From positions 500,599-564,598 of the forward strand of contig VFFE01007631.1 of NCBI GenBank assembly GCA_008921705.1: 64,000 nucleotides of DNA, written 5' to 3'. Position 1 is the stretch's first letter. The number at the start of each line of letters is the position of its first letter. The stretch comes from Burhinus oedicnemus (lineage: Eukaryota; Chordata; Aves; Charadriiformes; Burhinidae). The translations under genes were made by a program, and so were the position numbers. Below, in pieces: positions 13,601 through 26,200 of the stretch. The notes beneath the pieces are model-generated. The model ran no database searches, was not told where the DNA came from, and worked only from the letters and a program-made list of their open reading frames with translations.

Positions 13601-16600
13601 AGGTGCAATGTTGTACAGCAACAATTCTGCAACGAGATTATTCCCTGTGGCTGGGATAAGCCTCCAGCAGGCTATCAATAAGAGTTGAAGCAATAGCTTG
13701 CAAATACATTGCAGTGGCACTGTCTAATCCTACAGTTTTCAAATGGCAATAGGCAGGGGATTGGCTTTCCAGTTGCAAGTAATAATTGGCAGTAATAATT
13801 GAAGGCAGTTTGCCTTAATGCTCTTAAATAAGTTTAATCTCTTTTTTTAAAATAAATGTGATGAGACAGTGTCTTGTCTGAATACAAGCTGGTGCTGTAT
13901 GAACAGTTGTCCCAATCAGCTCCCAATAGATTAAGGATTTGTTGCGTGTCCTTTCATTTGGAATTAGACACCCCACTGAATTCCAATCCCAAGGGCTTTG
14001 TGCCATCTGTGGGCTCCAAGCCCATTAACCAGACCTAAGCTGTCAGAACAGGGTCATATTTTCTGTGGAAAGAGGAAAGGGGACGCAGATAAGGAGTCAC
14101 ATTCTGTCCTGTCTAGCCTGTGTCCTATCTAGCCATTTCTGCTGCAGCGAGCAATAACAGTTTGGACAACATGGTGCAAATTGCTTCTGTATTCAGAAGG
14201 AAAAGGCTGGCCCATTTCTTCCTCCCGGGTAGTCTGAGAGAGTGTTAGTTCTGACGCACAGGGAGGGATTAAAACCCCCAGGCAAAACATCTACCACGAC
14301 TGCCATTTAAACACTTCCATTAGCCTTGACCAGGAAACTGCATCCTCAGCCATGGTGAGCTGCTTGCTACACACAGTCACCCCGCAACCTTGTTGACACA
14401 CAGTCCATCTTGTCATTATCCTGTTTATTCCAACTGGCCAGTTTGTAAAGCAGGGGATTGCTTTGCAGGATAACAAATCCAGGCTGTAAGGGCTCAAGCC
14501 AAGAACCAGCCCCAGGCGGGCTGACACCTACATAGTGTTCAAGAGCAAATCTGTAGCTCATACACCTTTTTCAGTGCTTTGTAGTTAGAAAAAAGTTGCC
14601 ACTCCAAGCACAGACAAAGAACAGCACAGTTTCTTCAGTGTGGTTCAAATCACGCTCATGTAAAGAAAGAAACAAGCATGATTCTATCTCCCATCTCTCC
14701 TTCAGGTAAGTCAAAGAGGGAGGCAGTTCTTACCATGGTTTCATTGGCGTGGCCACCCAGGGAACTGAAGAGACACCACCCTCACAGTGCATTCAAGTTC
14801 CATAACAAATGTGATTAACCTTCTTTTAACTTGAAGGTGGAGCCCACCCCTGTGGTGGATTTTCGACTATCTGCTAGCCAGGGAGGTTTTTCAGAGTTTC
14901 TTATCAACAAATTCTTGAGAACTCCCATATAAGAAAAACAGATTTTTCATAACTAGATTATAAGTATTCTGAGACTCTGTAGACAAAACTTGGCAACAAA
15001 AATGTAAACAAAGTTAAACAGGATTTGACTGGAAGCTTCATTAAGTAACTATATTTTACTGTATAAAACTAATTCACTATCTCTCCTTTCTGACCCTTCA
15101 GCAACTTGCCAGTATCTGTGCCACATATACTATCTACATATGCTGACAGTAAATGAAGCAGCTTTTGACTAGTATTTAAAATAGCAACTCCTTGAAAACA
15201 AAATAGAAAATAAAAGAAAATGAGAGTCTGGGGCGGACATACGACCAAACAGATTTGCCAGTAAGCTTTTTGACTAGCAATGTAACTTTGAATTTTAAAT
15301 ATAAAATGTTTAAAGTAGATAGGGAATGGAAAAAAAACGCAGCATCAGAGCTTACCATGAACTCAGCCGAGCCGAGCCGAACAGTTCAGAGTTATGACTG
15401 GAACTGCTGGCTTAATACAGTATGCTGTGTTAACATACTCCAACTATTAAGTAAAATAAATCTGCTGTACAGGCTTTGTTTTATGATCTTTCCAGGAATT
15501 AGGTTTCTACGGCTAGCTGCAAAACCCTTAAAAACCAACCACGCAACCAGCCCTGCCAGGATGAGGAAGGACCTGCTGGGAGACCCAGCAGTGCTGCCAC
15601 ATGCCGCCTGCATGGCAGATCAGCCCTCAGGGCATGTGAGAAGAGCTTGTCTTTATGGCTAGATTTCACGCCAAACTTTCACTAGCCTGCTACAGGGGGC
15701 AGGCACAGATATGTGGGACAGCATTAGCAACACCAGGCCCTGGAGGAGACGGGATTTGCGATGAGGCCTCTAATCCCTGGCGAACAATACTGATTAAAAG
15801 CATCATAAAATCGAGATCAATCTTTTAAGGCAGCAAGCTAAGAGCCTTGAAGCTACACGTGGGTGGGGAAGGTAAGCTCCTCTAGAAAATTACTTCCTCT
15901 ATCCTATGGCTGCAGTAATAAATAACGTGTATTTTAGTGTTAACTGATCTCTCGGGTACTTTGCAATTTTCCTCTGAAGAAGTCAAATGTTAAAAAATGA
16001 AGACTTATGAGATAGAGAGAGGCTCCCTGCCACAGAGTTGTGATCATTCCAGCTGTCTACAGGAAAGGAAGCAGGTATGCAGAAGATGTGTAACTGCCTG
16101 ACATGATAAGCCAGAATTCAAACCAAGAATGCAAATCAGACGGGTTGTTCTGCACCTTTTCTCCAAAGTACATTTTGCATGCACATACTACATTTTGCAT
16201 GCAGTCCATCCTGAAATGCCTGAGAAATTCAGGTCACTTAACTCATCACTAAGATAATCGTCTTCAAGATGAGAGAGAGTGCCAAGGCAGTAAAAATGGA
16301 AAGAACAACACATTTGGCCCACGCCCCTGTGCAAACTTCCACTTGAGCAAAGTGTCATAGGCACTTAAAGTAGGCAAGGTCTTGACTGGAACGGGTTTCA
16401 AAGGCTGCCTCAGAAAGCTGGACACATAGTAAGACCATATGAATACCAGCATATCTACTCCGGAAGCCGAAAGCCAAGCCTTTGGGGCTTATCTTCTTCA
16501 AATGCAGTGTTTATGTTCAAGTAATACTTACAAATAATAGAGAACATCCTGAAAAGCTTAAGATAAATTGTGTTTCAGCCAAAAAAACCCCACATAGGCA

Positions 16601-19600
16601 GACACAACCTCTTTTCAGTTCTATACATCTATCTGCAGGAAGGGGTAGAAAAATGTTTATTAGAAGTTTCCTTTCCTAAAGACTTTATTGTTCTTTTCAA
16701 AACCTCCGGCTAAGATCTGTGATGAGATGATCTCTCTTTCTGAAATTGCTACCTCTCATGCACCTGGGTAGGATACAGAGTCTCTGTGGCTCCAGCTTTA
16801 CCATCCAGAATGAATTTATCTCTCAAATGAGAGACAATTAGCCTATTACACTCAGTCCGTGCTCAGGGATTTCTGAGGTTAACAGAAGGGGCACCATATG
16901 ACAGCACTGGGCACCTAGTAGGGGGTAGGGTGGCTTTCTGGCCATTTGTGTAAGTGGGCAGTGCTGGAGTTTAATCCCAGTTCAATCCCATTAGTGCTTC
17001 TTAAGAGTTGAATCGTGTACAGTGGCTAGAAGCACTGAATCAGGCTGAATATTCTATTTTGAGGCAACATGAGGCCAATTCCTCCTCCTCTCTAACAATT
17101 TCTGCACAACTGAATGGCTTAATTGCAGTGGGTTTTGATAAGGACTACAGTGACAGGGAGACTGACAGACACCTCCTAAGAGATCTTTCCTGCAAAGACT
17201 TTTTTAGCACTCGCTAAACAAATTAATATACACACATGCAGAAAAATCACTTCATCTATTGCTGAAATACTGCTGTGTACGGCCTATAACATAGCAACCA
17301 TTAAACAATAAACACAACAAAGCCGGATTTTAAATTAAAATAGTTGAATGGGAATTAGCTAATCTACATGAAAGATTTTTTCTTTGAACGCTAACATACC
17401 AAACTCTAGCACATAAACTATTCTCACCAGTAATATTTCAGTTACTGTAAAAGAGTGTCTTTCATGTGAAAAGTGAAGCTTTTTAGAAGCATGTGCTGAC
17501 ATCTAATAATTCAAATGTACAGGGAGAGAGAACTAGACCTTTTACAAATAAACTTCAGAAATGCATTGGCTGAGTATAAGCTATGCATAATATGTGCCAG
17601 GGATGAGGCAGAAACAAGGAGAAAAGGCTCACTCAGCCAGACACATTATTTATTGTATGCTTCTTTAGCCAGGTACTTTTTATGACTTTTGACTGTTTGC
17701 TTTCATCGTTATTCATCAAGATCTGAATAATTTGTAACATTTAGGATTTCAGCATCAAATTGAAACTTCACTCTTAACTCTGTCCATGTGCAGAACATAA
17801 CATCATTATTTCTAATGCTTCAGTAAACAGATTTGAAGTGACCCAAGAAAGGGGAAAACGAGAAAGCTCAGTGCTATGCCCGAGATTACCAAATCTAGGG
17901 ATTATAATCATGCATAGAACTTAATTCCTGAGAAATACCTTTTATTCTTTCCAAAGTACCAAAATGTCCTTGTCTCTCATCAGCTATGCCACACTAGAAT
18001 ATGGTCTTCTTCCTTCTTTGGTCAGTATCTTTAAACACTATCTTTAGATTTTCAGCTTTATCTGAAGCTCTGGCTGACAAAAATTATTCTGGCAGAGAGA
18101 CTATCTGATCTACTCTTGTGAAAAAAAGATGTACTCACTCGCGAGTGTATACTGAACTCTTTAAGACAGTGGATCACAGTAGGAAAAAATGCAAACAGAA
18201 TTTAGGAAAGGTAGCCACCAGAGTAATTACATCTCAGAGGTGGCAAAGAGCAGCAGTATTAACCCTGAACCTTGGTGTCAAAATCCAGCAGCCTTTCTTT
18301 TACCCAGTTAACAGGCATAGGACAGGGAAAATGTGCAAGCCATGCTACCTTGCAATCCTTGTTTGTGTTTTACTGGCTAATTCCACTTCCAAGTCTATTG
18401 CAATGCTCAGCCATCTACCAGCAATTTACACCAAAGGAAATGGACAGATTCACTGAATTGTCTACTTAAGGTGACTGGTCATGACAGACTTTTGGTCTGA
18501 GTAGGTGTGGCTATTTTTCATATAATAATTTTTATTTAACAGGGTCTTGGGCTACCACCTCCCTGTCAGCAGTAAAGAACATCATTATTCATAATCAACC
18601 CTATACAGCACACTCACTTTCTGAAACCCCACTATTAGATTTTCAGAAAATCTGTTTTGTGGAACCTCCAGTTGCCCATTGAACACATTTTGTGTTGTCA
18701 CAACAGTCCAGCTATGAACCACCGCTAGATTTACATTACTCTTCCATCAGCAACCATAACATTACCACCATTTAAAAGGACATATGTTAAAAACACTCTG
18801 TAAGAACCCAACCCGTAGACTTACAGTGCCCAATCTGTAAGCATCTACGACTGATTTCCCTCTTTGTATTCTAAGAAATTAAATACAAAGCCAGCCTGCA
18901 GCAGCAACCTCCATACAGGGCTACAAGAGATGCAGGAACTATATCATACTGAGGAGTACAGAGACAATCATAATCCCAGATTCATCTCAAAAGAGACTGA
19001 AAATAATATCTTCTGCTAATGCAAAACTCTGTTCTGCAATGTGATTGACTGTAGGAATAAATCAGCACATTGAGAAATCTGTCTTCTAGACTGCAGGTGT
19101 AGAGAAACAAGTAGAAAAACACCCTTACTCTTGGCTGGTGCTTCTGACTACGACAGTAATAATAACAACCATCAGTGAATAATCATACCGTTACTTAGCT
19201 TTCATATGCTGAAGCGTGCTACTGCTGTTTCAGAAGATACCGATTTTTCTCCAGATGCCTGTATTTTGGCACCCACTGTTTTTTTTTTTTTAATGATTTG
19301 TTATCTATTTATCATATCTCTTGTATCTCTTTAAGGCTGAAAAAATACAGATGTAGTCTGGGGAAAAAAAAAGCTTTATACTGTTAAGCCTACAGCTATA
19401 TGACATAAGCACTTGCTTAAAGCCTATGACAGAAATGTTCGTCAGTCGGTGTCTGACACTAATAGAGGCTTTAACAAGCTAGCAAAAGTAAATAAAGCTT
19501 GGAGCTACAGATAGATAATTATATTCCCACCTGTTTCCTTCTGAGGTAGATATAGATAGAACAAACGTAACCTGGATAATCAGCACTTGCAAACCTTTTC

Positions 19601-22600
19601 TTTTTTTTCTAACAAGGTCTTATATCAAAACAACAATCAACCTTTCCTTCCATTGTAGTGGCACTGGTTTTTGCTGATAGTAAAGTAGAACTAAGGAAAG
19701 AATAGACTGTATTGAAACCATCCTTTCCAGAGAAAGTATGGGATATTAAAGTCATTCCTTACTTCAACAGATACAGAATACAAAGAAGACTCTAAAAATA
19801 CAGACTGAGATTGAAAAATCAACAGATTCTGTGTACCTTCATATTTATTCCCTTGTGGGGTAAGTTATTTTTCTGATCAGTGACAGTAGCTGGTCTCTGA
19901 ATAGCTAGCGAAAACACGGTTTCAAGAAAAAGCTGGTATATAACTGAAAAACACTCAAGAAACAGCTTTACTGTGAATGAAAGTAACAGCATCATCAACT
20001 CTCACCTCAGGTGCATTTACTCAGGATATGATTAACTAAACATCAACAAATACTTGTGGTGCAGCACATTGCTGCTAACAGAAGGAAGATGACAAATTGC
20101 TTGAACCAGAACTTGCTCAGCCTGCTGCTAATTAAAGTCACCTCTGCTTCTTGCAGAGATCTTTTTCAAAAGTTTTAAACTGAAAGTGCTAAGGCTGGTC
20201 ATAACATCTCTCGTGGATTGTGGAAGCTGTAAATCCAGTAGGAAAGCAGATGGGCTAGGTGGATTTTTGATTTAACCTAGGACCATTAAGTTCTAAATAA
20301 GCTTTTACAACGTAATTTACAGATTTTGCTTCTTTATTATCGTTCACGCTTTTGTTTACTTGCCCTTACATACCCCTATCACACATAATTGAGGGGTGAC
20401 TGCAGTTAAAGCACGTAGTATGGATTCATTTTGAGCAAAACAAAGAACAGTTGAGTGTTACTGGGTGGACATAAACAAGAAGCTTGCAAAGCCTATCAAA
20501 CTGTCTGTGTGATCATGAGTGTCAACATCCCTTGCAAGTTGGACACAATTCATATTTGAATGAGGCTCTGATCCCATATAATTCTGCTTTGTTCTCCAAA
20601 TAGATTCTTTATGTTTACTTTTGTGCAGACACTCAGCAACTCCCAGTTTTAATTGTTCTTCACTCTCTAAGTGAATAAATTGAGTTAGCACTGGGACTTT
20701 CTTCTACAGGCAATCAAAAAAATCTCATTAAAGATGTGTCTCCAAACACCTTTCCTTCTCCTTTAAGTGACAGCAGCTCTTTCCCATTTCAACAATTACG
20801 TGCAAACATGTTAAGACACTATGAATTGTTTGAATGCTATAAAACAGAGACATACAAGTACCAGACAGTGCTGCACAACCTCGACACCCTATTTCAATGT
20901 TGTCAGACGGAAGGGTTTAAAATACAGCATATTGCTGTAATATTTCATCACATGAAAGAAACTGTTACTGGGAATATTTCAGCTCTTCAGAGAAAGAACT
21001 GTCACACCAACTTTTCTGCGTCTTAAAAGAAAGGCTTCATCTCTATTATACTACAGCCTGATACACAGAGATTGAAGAACACTAAATAAAAACACCAGGC
21101 TCTGCCTTTTAACTAACCTGTACGTAACACCTATTTTTGTCAGCATTCAAATTGTTTTATGAGAAAGGATGAGTAATTATTAAACACTAACTGTGGTTTC
21201 AGGGACTGAGAGTTTTTATAATATATGAGTGTAGCCCAGAGGTGGGGTTTTAGCTCAGAACAGTTCTCATAAGGAAGATTATCACAGAAAACTAAGTTTC
21301 TTGGGTAATTAACGTATTTCCTATGGCCTGGTATTTATTATGTCTGAAAGCTTTATCTATTTTTTTTTATAAATAAATGTTCTTTCTCAATTACTCATGA
21401 GATGTACAGTCACTTACCTCTGAGCCTGAAATATTTCAGATGGTTGGCAATAGCCTGCTCAACAGATTCGTCAGGGCAGATCTTAACTCCACTGGGAAAC
21501 AAAATGGACCGCTTCCTTCGTAACAGCAAATGCTTGTGGACCTGTTCAGCCTCCTTTTTCAACTCAGGAGGCAGAGAAGGGTTTGCCAGCTGCCAGCCAT
21601 GGAGCTGAAGGGTTGGTGAACCACCTTTAACCTGTCCTTCTTCTGTAGCTGAATAACCTTCTGCTGTAAAATTAAAATCACACATAAATTTCTCAGATGA
21701 GATAACGATGCAATCATACGTATCTTAATGCCATTGCTCTGGTCTCTGAAGGACATAACTGTGCTTTTTTCTGTTAACAAAACCTGTCTGTATGACTGTA
21801 CTATTATAAATAACCTTAAGCTCTTTACAACATCCCATCAAATGATAACATAACTTAAAGCCCTGTGTTTAACTTCTGTGATTTGGCTTGTTTAAGCCAA
21901 CAGGACTATATTTGTGAATAAACATGTATTCAGAAGCTTTCAGGGCCAGGAATGAAATAAGTAATTAATTAATTGACAAGTCCCCTTATTCCATACTTTC
22001 TTACCACAAGAAACATTTCTATCCCTTGCATCAAGAAAGCTGCTTGAATTGACAGCTAGCAAGTACAACTTTCACCACCATGAGCAAGGTCCCTACTCAA
22101 CTGGAGCGGGGGAAAAAAGAAAAGGGGAAAAAAAGGGCTCATCAGCTTTAGCTTTTTTTAAAATTCCCTCTTAGGTTAGTTGTTCTGCATCACTCCAGAG
22201 GAAACGTTACAGCTGAGGGGAGAATGTGTCTATCTGGTTTTAGTCTGACAGTCTAATTCTGTATCCTCCACAGTCAGGAGTCAGCTGATCTGAAATGAGT
22301 TAATACAACTTTCTTCTTTCACTTTTTCCCAAGAAAACATGACTGAAGAAGAATCACAATGATTCGTTTACTAGAGAAAGAACAGTAATAAGCATATGGC
22401 ATTTTTCATCCCACAGATTATGAGCTTATTCTGCGACTTCAAAGTCAATAGCACCTTTGACTTCAATGACTGAAAGATGAAGAACATGGTTATTTTGATG
22501 ATCTATTAAGAGTCAGGTCTAGTGCAGAAGACCACCAGCAGATGGTACATCAAGGGAGAAGGGAACATCAAAAAAGGTCACTAAAGCAAAAGCCCAATCT

Positions 22601-23051
22601 TTACCCAAACTGACACATCTTCAGTGTGCATAAGCAGAAGACAGAACCTCACTTTTTAAGATTTAACACAAAATTATTAATGGGAAAAGCACCAAGTAAA
22701 ACATTTATCAGTAATTTATGTCTCTCAAAATTGGAAAAACTTGTCTCCTGTAGCTACATTCTACACTCAAAACAACACAAATGTACAGTAATACCTCCCA
22801 GAAATCACTCTAAGTATTCCATATTTACCCTGATATCACGGCACTGATTTGACCAAACATTTCTCTGTATTAGTCCCCTTTGTTACAATTAAAGCAGAGA
22901 GGTATTTTTATTTCTACACACTGCCATAAGTAAATGTTGAAAATAAGAACATGAGTAAGTTTTCTGCATTACCTGCAACTATTTGAAGATCGCCTTTAAT
23001 CATTCCCAAAACGAGAAGGCAAAGAAAAATTTTCCAAATGAAGCCAAACAT
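10630..23051 (-). CDS. IMPG2: IMPG2, interphotoreceptor matrix proteoglycan 2 (5' exons; rest off left edge)
   Basis: IMPG2 is a secreted or membrane-anchored proteoglycan of the matrix around photoreceptors. Exons 22973-23051, 21418-21663 and 11437-11603 join in frame (phases 1, 1, 0) and encode signal peptide, RRKRS cleavage site and the conserved N-terminal Cys-containing block. A candidate fourth exon is at 10630-10660. The SEA domains, EGF-like repeats and transmembrane segment of the family (human protein about 1240 residues) are not in the window. [19 protein letters not shown] and [12 protein letters not shown] are closer to IMPG2 than to IMPG1. Confidence 0.93.
11437..11603 (-). CDS. 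IMPG2: IMPG2 exon 3: conserved VCQETVWE block
   Basis: This 167-nt exon (phase 1 in, phase 0 out) encodes [20 protein letters not shown] and onward to [19 protein letters not shown]. The two cysteines and the tryptophans are family-conserved. The acceptor is ccttcag and the donor gtgggtgc. The intron before it is 9.8 kb (11604-21417). Confidence 0.96.
11604..21417 (-). other. IMPG2: IMPG2 intron 2, 9.8 kb
   Basis: This is the long intron between exons 2 and 3. Open frames in it are short and lack family motifs. A 15-bp sequence tacattttgcatgca is repeated at 16169-16183 and 16189-16203. No CR1 or LTR was recognised. Confidence 0.7.
16169..16203. repeat. Two 15-bp copies of tacattttgcatgca, 20-bp period
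   Basis: Two perfect copies are separated by five bases. Each contains TTTTGCATG, one mismatch from the ATTTGCAT octamer bound by POU factors. The function is not known. Confidence 0.75.
21418..21663 (-). CDS. IMPG2: IMPG2 exon 2: propeptide and RRKRS cleavage site
   Basis: This 246-nt exon (phase 1 to phase 1) has an acceptor at ttttaattttacag and a donor at gtaagtga. The first half is poorly conserved. Then comes [20 protein letters not shown], with a furin-type RRKR site directly before the conserved [14 protein letters not shown] block of IMPG1 and IMPG2. It ends NHLKYFRLR, in frame with VCQE of exon 3. A second in-frame acceptor CAG three bases later (exon start 21660) would drop one residue. 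Confidence 0.95.
21664..22972 (-). other. IMPG2: IMPG2 intron 1, 1.3 kb
   Basis: Ordinary AT-rich intron between the signal-peptide exon and exon 2. Nothing else is recognised in it. Confidence 0.8.
22973..23051 (-). CDS. IMPG2: IMPG2 exon 1: start codon and signal peptide
   Basis: The ATG is at 23049-23051. The 79-nt coding part encodes [20 protein letters not shown], then DLQIVA. There is one Lys, then a hydrophobic Phe/Leu/Val core, then a small-residue region near Gly-Asp, which is a standard signal peptide with likely cleavage around MIKG. The donor is gtaatgca. The human start has the same pattern (KISLGILIFVLIEGD). Phase 1 out joins exactly to exon 2. Confidence 0.88.
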
Positions 23052-23230
23052 ACTTATTTGTGTAAGGAAAAAAAAAAAATGCCAAGAATAAAAAAAAGAA
23101 AATCCCTTTTAGCAACAGAGCTGTTCTCTTTAATGTATCCTTGAACCAACCAAGAGCATTGCCCTTCTTGAAAATGCCTTGACGTCACATATAATTATCT
23201 TTGGAAAAAACAATAGGTAAGAAAAGTCAA
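23052..23230 (-). promoter_or_regulatory. IMPG2: Possible IMPG2 5' UTR and proximal promoter
   Basis: Immediately upstream of the IMPG2 ATG the minus strand has a T-rich 5' leader. About 130 bp upstream is a perfect CRE palindrome, TGACGTCA (23180-23187), followed five bases further up by TAATTA (23192-23197), a homeodomain core. ATTATATG overlaps that area. Retinal genes often use homeobox factors, but no exact CRX site (TAATCC) is seen. The transcription start is not determined. Confidence 0.3.
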
Positions 23231-26200
23231 CCAAGACATCCTGGGAATGTTCTTTTCAAAGACAGTATTCCGCTTCAGTGAAGAAACAAGAAAAGGTGAT
23301 GGAAGTAAACTCCTTGGAGCTAGCAGATGGACTGAGACAATTTTTTAATTTTAATCTGGCCAGCTAAGCTCTTTACCAGAGCTTGTCATACCATTAACAG
23401 ACAGTCCAAACAAGGACAGCACCTTTCACATTTAATTAACCACGTTTTTTCATTGGCCCTTCAATCTCTGGCCTTTTTTAAAGTCATGCTGACCACAAAA
23501 CATCAGAGGGAGCACACTAGTCTCCAGTGGAAGGTCTCAGTGTGTTTCGTCTCCTCCTTGTACAAATTCATATATCTAAAAATGCACCGACTCGCTTAAA
23601 CACTGATGCGTATACAGATAACACTGAAGCAATCTTTCTGTAGGATTGTTTCTTCTGGTGACAGAGCTAATACAGCCCTGCTGCCCAAGCCTCTGCTAAA
23701 GCAGAAAATCCTGTGCTGTTACAGCACTGTCCCTCGCATCCCAGAAGAGGTGCTTCCCCCAAAGGTAACGCCAGGGCAAGTTGGGATTCCTTCATCTCTG
23801 TTCAGGTATTACCTGACAAGAGCAGTAGGAACAAATTAGTACAGATACCCGAGGAGATGATCAGCTAAGAAGAACTGCAGCAAGGACAGAGTGCAGGAAA
23901 GCAGCAGCAATCTTGGCTCCCCTCCTGTCCAGGGTCAGCTCAGTGTGGAAATGTGTATGGAAGGAGTCCTGCAAAGGCAGACTGCATTCAGACCACTAGA
24001 AAAACCCCATCAGGGCTGTCTCCTGGGTGGTGTTAACTCAGGACTTGCTGGTTACTACATTCGGATCAATCTAAGCAAACCGCGCGTTTGTCTAAAGTGA
24101 CTATTTTTGGTAGTGGTTTTGCGTAAATATTTCAAAGCTGGATTCCCAAGGCTTCCCAGATGACAGCCTGCAGAGCATTTACACAGAGCTCCTTAGGCAC
24201 ACAGTGCTGACTCCTCTCTTGTAGCTGCTCTGCTGAACTCCAGCAATTCAGATAACACTGATAATTCCTGATATTACACACAGGACACTCGCTGGAATCA
24301 AATAAAACCACCTTCATCTTTAGGCTCCGTCTTCTGACATCTAACAGACTCTAGTAGGTATTTTTCAAAACAACAACATATTTTCCTTGATTTTTTCCAC
24401 AAAACTACTGAATTACAGTTTAAGTTAAGCCACTGAGCTGCTCTAACACCCCCGAGTAGTTTTCTTAGAGTCAGACATTTTGCATCTATCAAACCAGCAC
24501 TGTTCACCTCGGCTGGCTCTGTCAAGCTACCTACAATAGTGGCAGCGGCACCAAGTGCAGCACACCCCACTGGAGCCATAAATTGAACGGTCCTGATGAT
24601 ACGAGGCACAGGAGCAACGTTACACTGGTGCTTGTAAACTGTTTCGAAGTCCTGTTCAGCACCTCTAGGTAGCCAGGGCAACTTTTGAGGCTAGCTTGGG
24701 TACTTTTATTAAAATCCCGGACTCAACAACACAGACCAGCTTTTTTTAATCCTCTGCATTACCCTGCAAAAAATGCAACTGAATCAAGATTAGAAATACT
24801 ATACATGCTTATAAAGGCAAAGGCTAACTTACCTCAAGAATGCATGACAATAAAAGCTTTTAGAGAAAATTCTCAGAATACACATACTTCTGGAAGAGTA
24901 TGAAGCCCAATTGAAAGTTTTCCTGGAGAGTGTTCAGATTTGCAGCAGTGCTGTTTTTGTCATCAGCAAAGTACTCAAAAGCACTCAGCATGTGAATAAT
25001 AGAAAAACTACCTGCTTTATATCCCTGTCAAAATTTGTTTTCTATGGAATGGCTATGGCAGCTTCTGTGTGAAAAAATATTTTAAACATTTAAATTCAGT
25101 TTTATTAATATTAGTTTGAGCAATCAATTTTAAATTCAACACTTATTTCAGCACTGAAATTTGCAACAGCTGAAAATCTCCTACACTTAAGACAGCAAAA
25201 TGCATAACTAAAAGCAGAATCATAATTTAAAGTTTCTCAAAACAAGCAAAACAACTCTTGCAACAGTTTTCCAAAATAACCTTGGAAAATTAACTCCTCC
25301 CTTGATTTGATTAAAGCCTTTAGAGTAATACTTTGCATCAGAAGATGCGTTAATGCTTCATTTCCAGCAGCCAAATTGTATTGGTTCAAAAGTGCTTAGG
25401 AAAAGTACATTCTTGCCGAGGAAAAAAAGGGAAGTATAATCCCAGTGACGTAACACACCAAGGTCACCTCAGTACCTCCAAAAATAAAAAGACAATTTTC
25501 TGACAATTTGTATTTCTGAAAAGAAAGGACATGCGCTTTTATATAGCAGATGTGATTAAGGTGAACTGTAGTTCTCTACAAGGTAATGGTCACTGAAATT
25601 CTGCTGCAGCGCACATACTGTTCTAAATAATTTCATTGTTTTCAAATGCTATTTATTCAAAAAGTTCAATCCACTCATCTGTAGCTAAATAATGCAAAAT
25701 AAAGCTACACCTTAATGAAAATGCCTCTAATGAAGAGCCATGTGATGGCAGACACTCCCTATCTCCAAGCTCACAGGGCTTAATACCAAGATTATGAACT
25801 GTCCCCTGTGACTGGACTACAGCAACTGACTTTATGGCATTTGACAGGACTCGCCAACAAAATTCCCAATCAGTTTAGCTGAGAAAATTCACTTAGGTGA
25901 AAACTTTTCACTTGTTCGTTTCTGTGGCTGCTGTTGCCGAGCTTTTCACCATTACCACTTTTTGCTTGTGCTCCTGGAGGGCTCTCTGGTGACCTGTCTC
26001 CCAAGAATAAGCGAGGTCTGAGGCTGTTAAGCCTTCCAGCTGAGCAAATTCAGCCCACCATAGCCTGTCGTACTGCCACCTCTTCCATCATGTGGTATTG
26101 TAAAGTATTTGGAGCAGAAAAATCAGGAAGTGAGGTCAACCAAATTATCGTAACACTTCATTATCTACCCTGTCCGTGTAATGTAAGCCTATTGTCAGCA

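Noticed and set aside
15255..15662. 135-codon plus-strand open frame
   Set aside because: No family resemblance, opposite to IMPG2, and no exon-like boundaries. Treated as a chance frame in intron 2.
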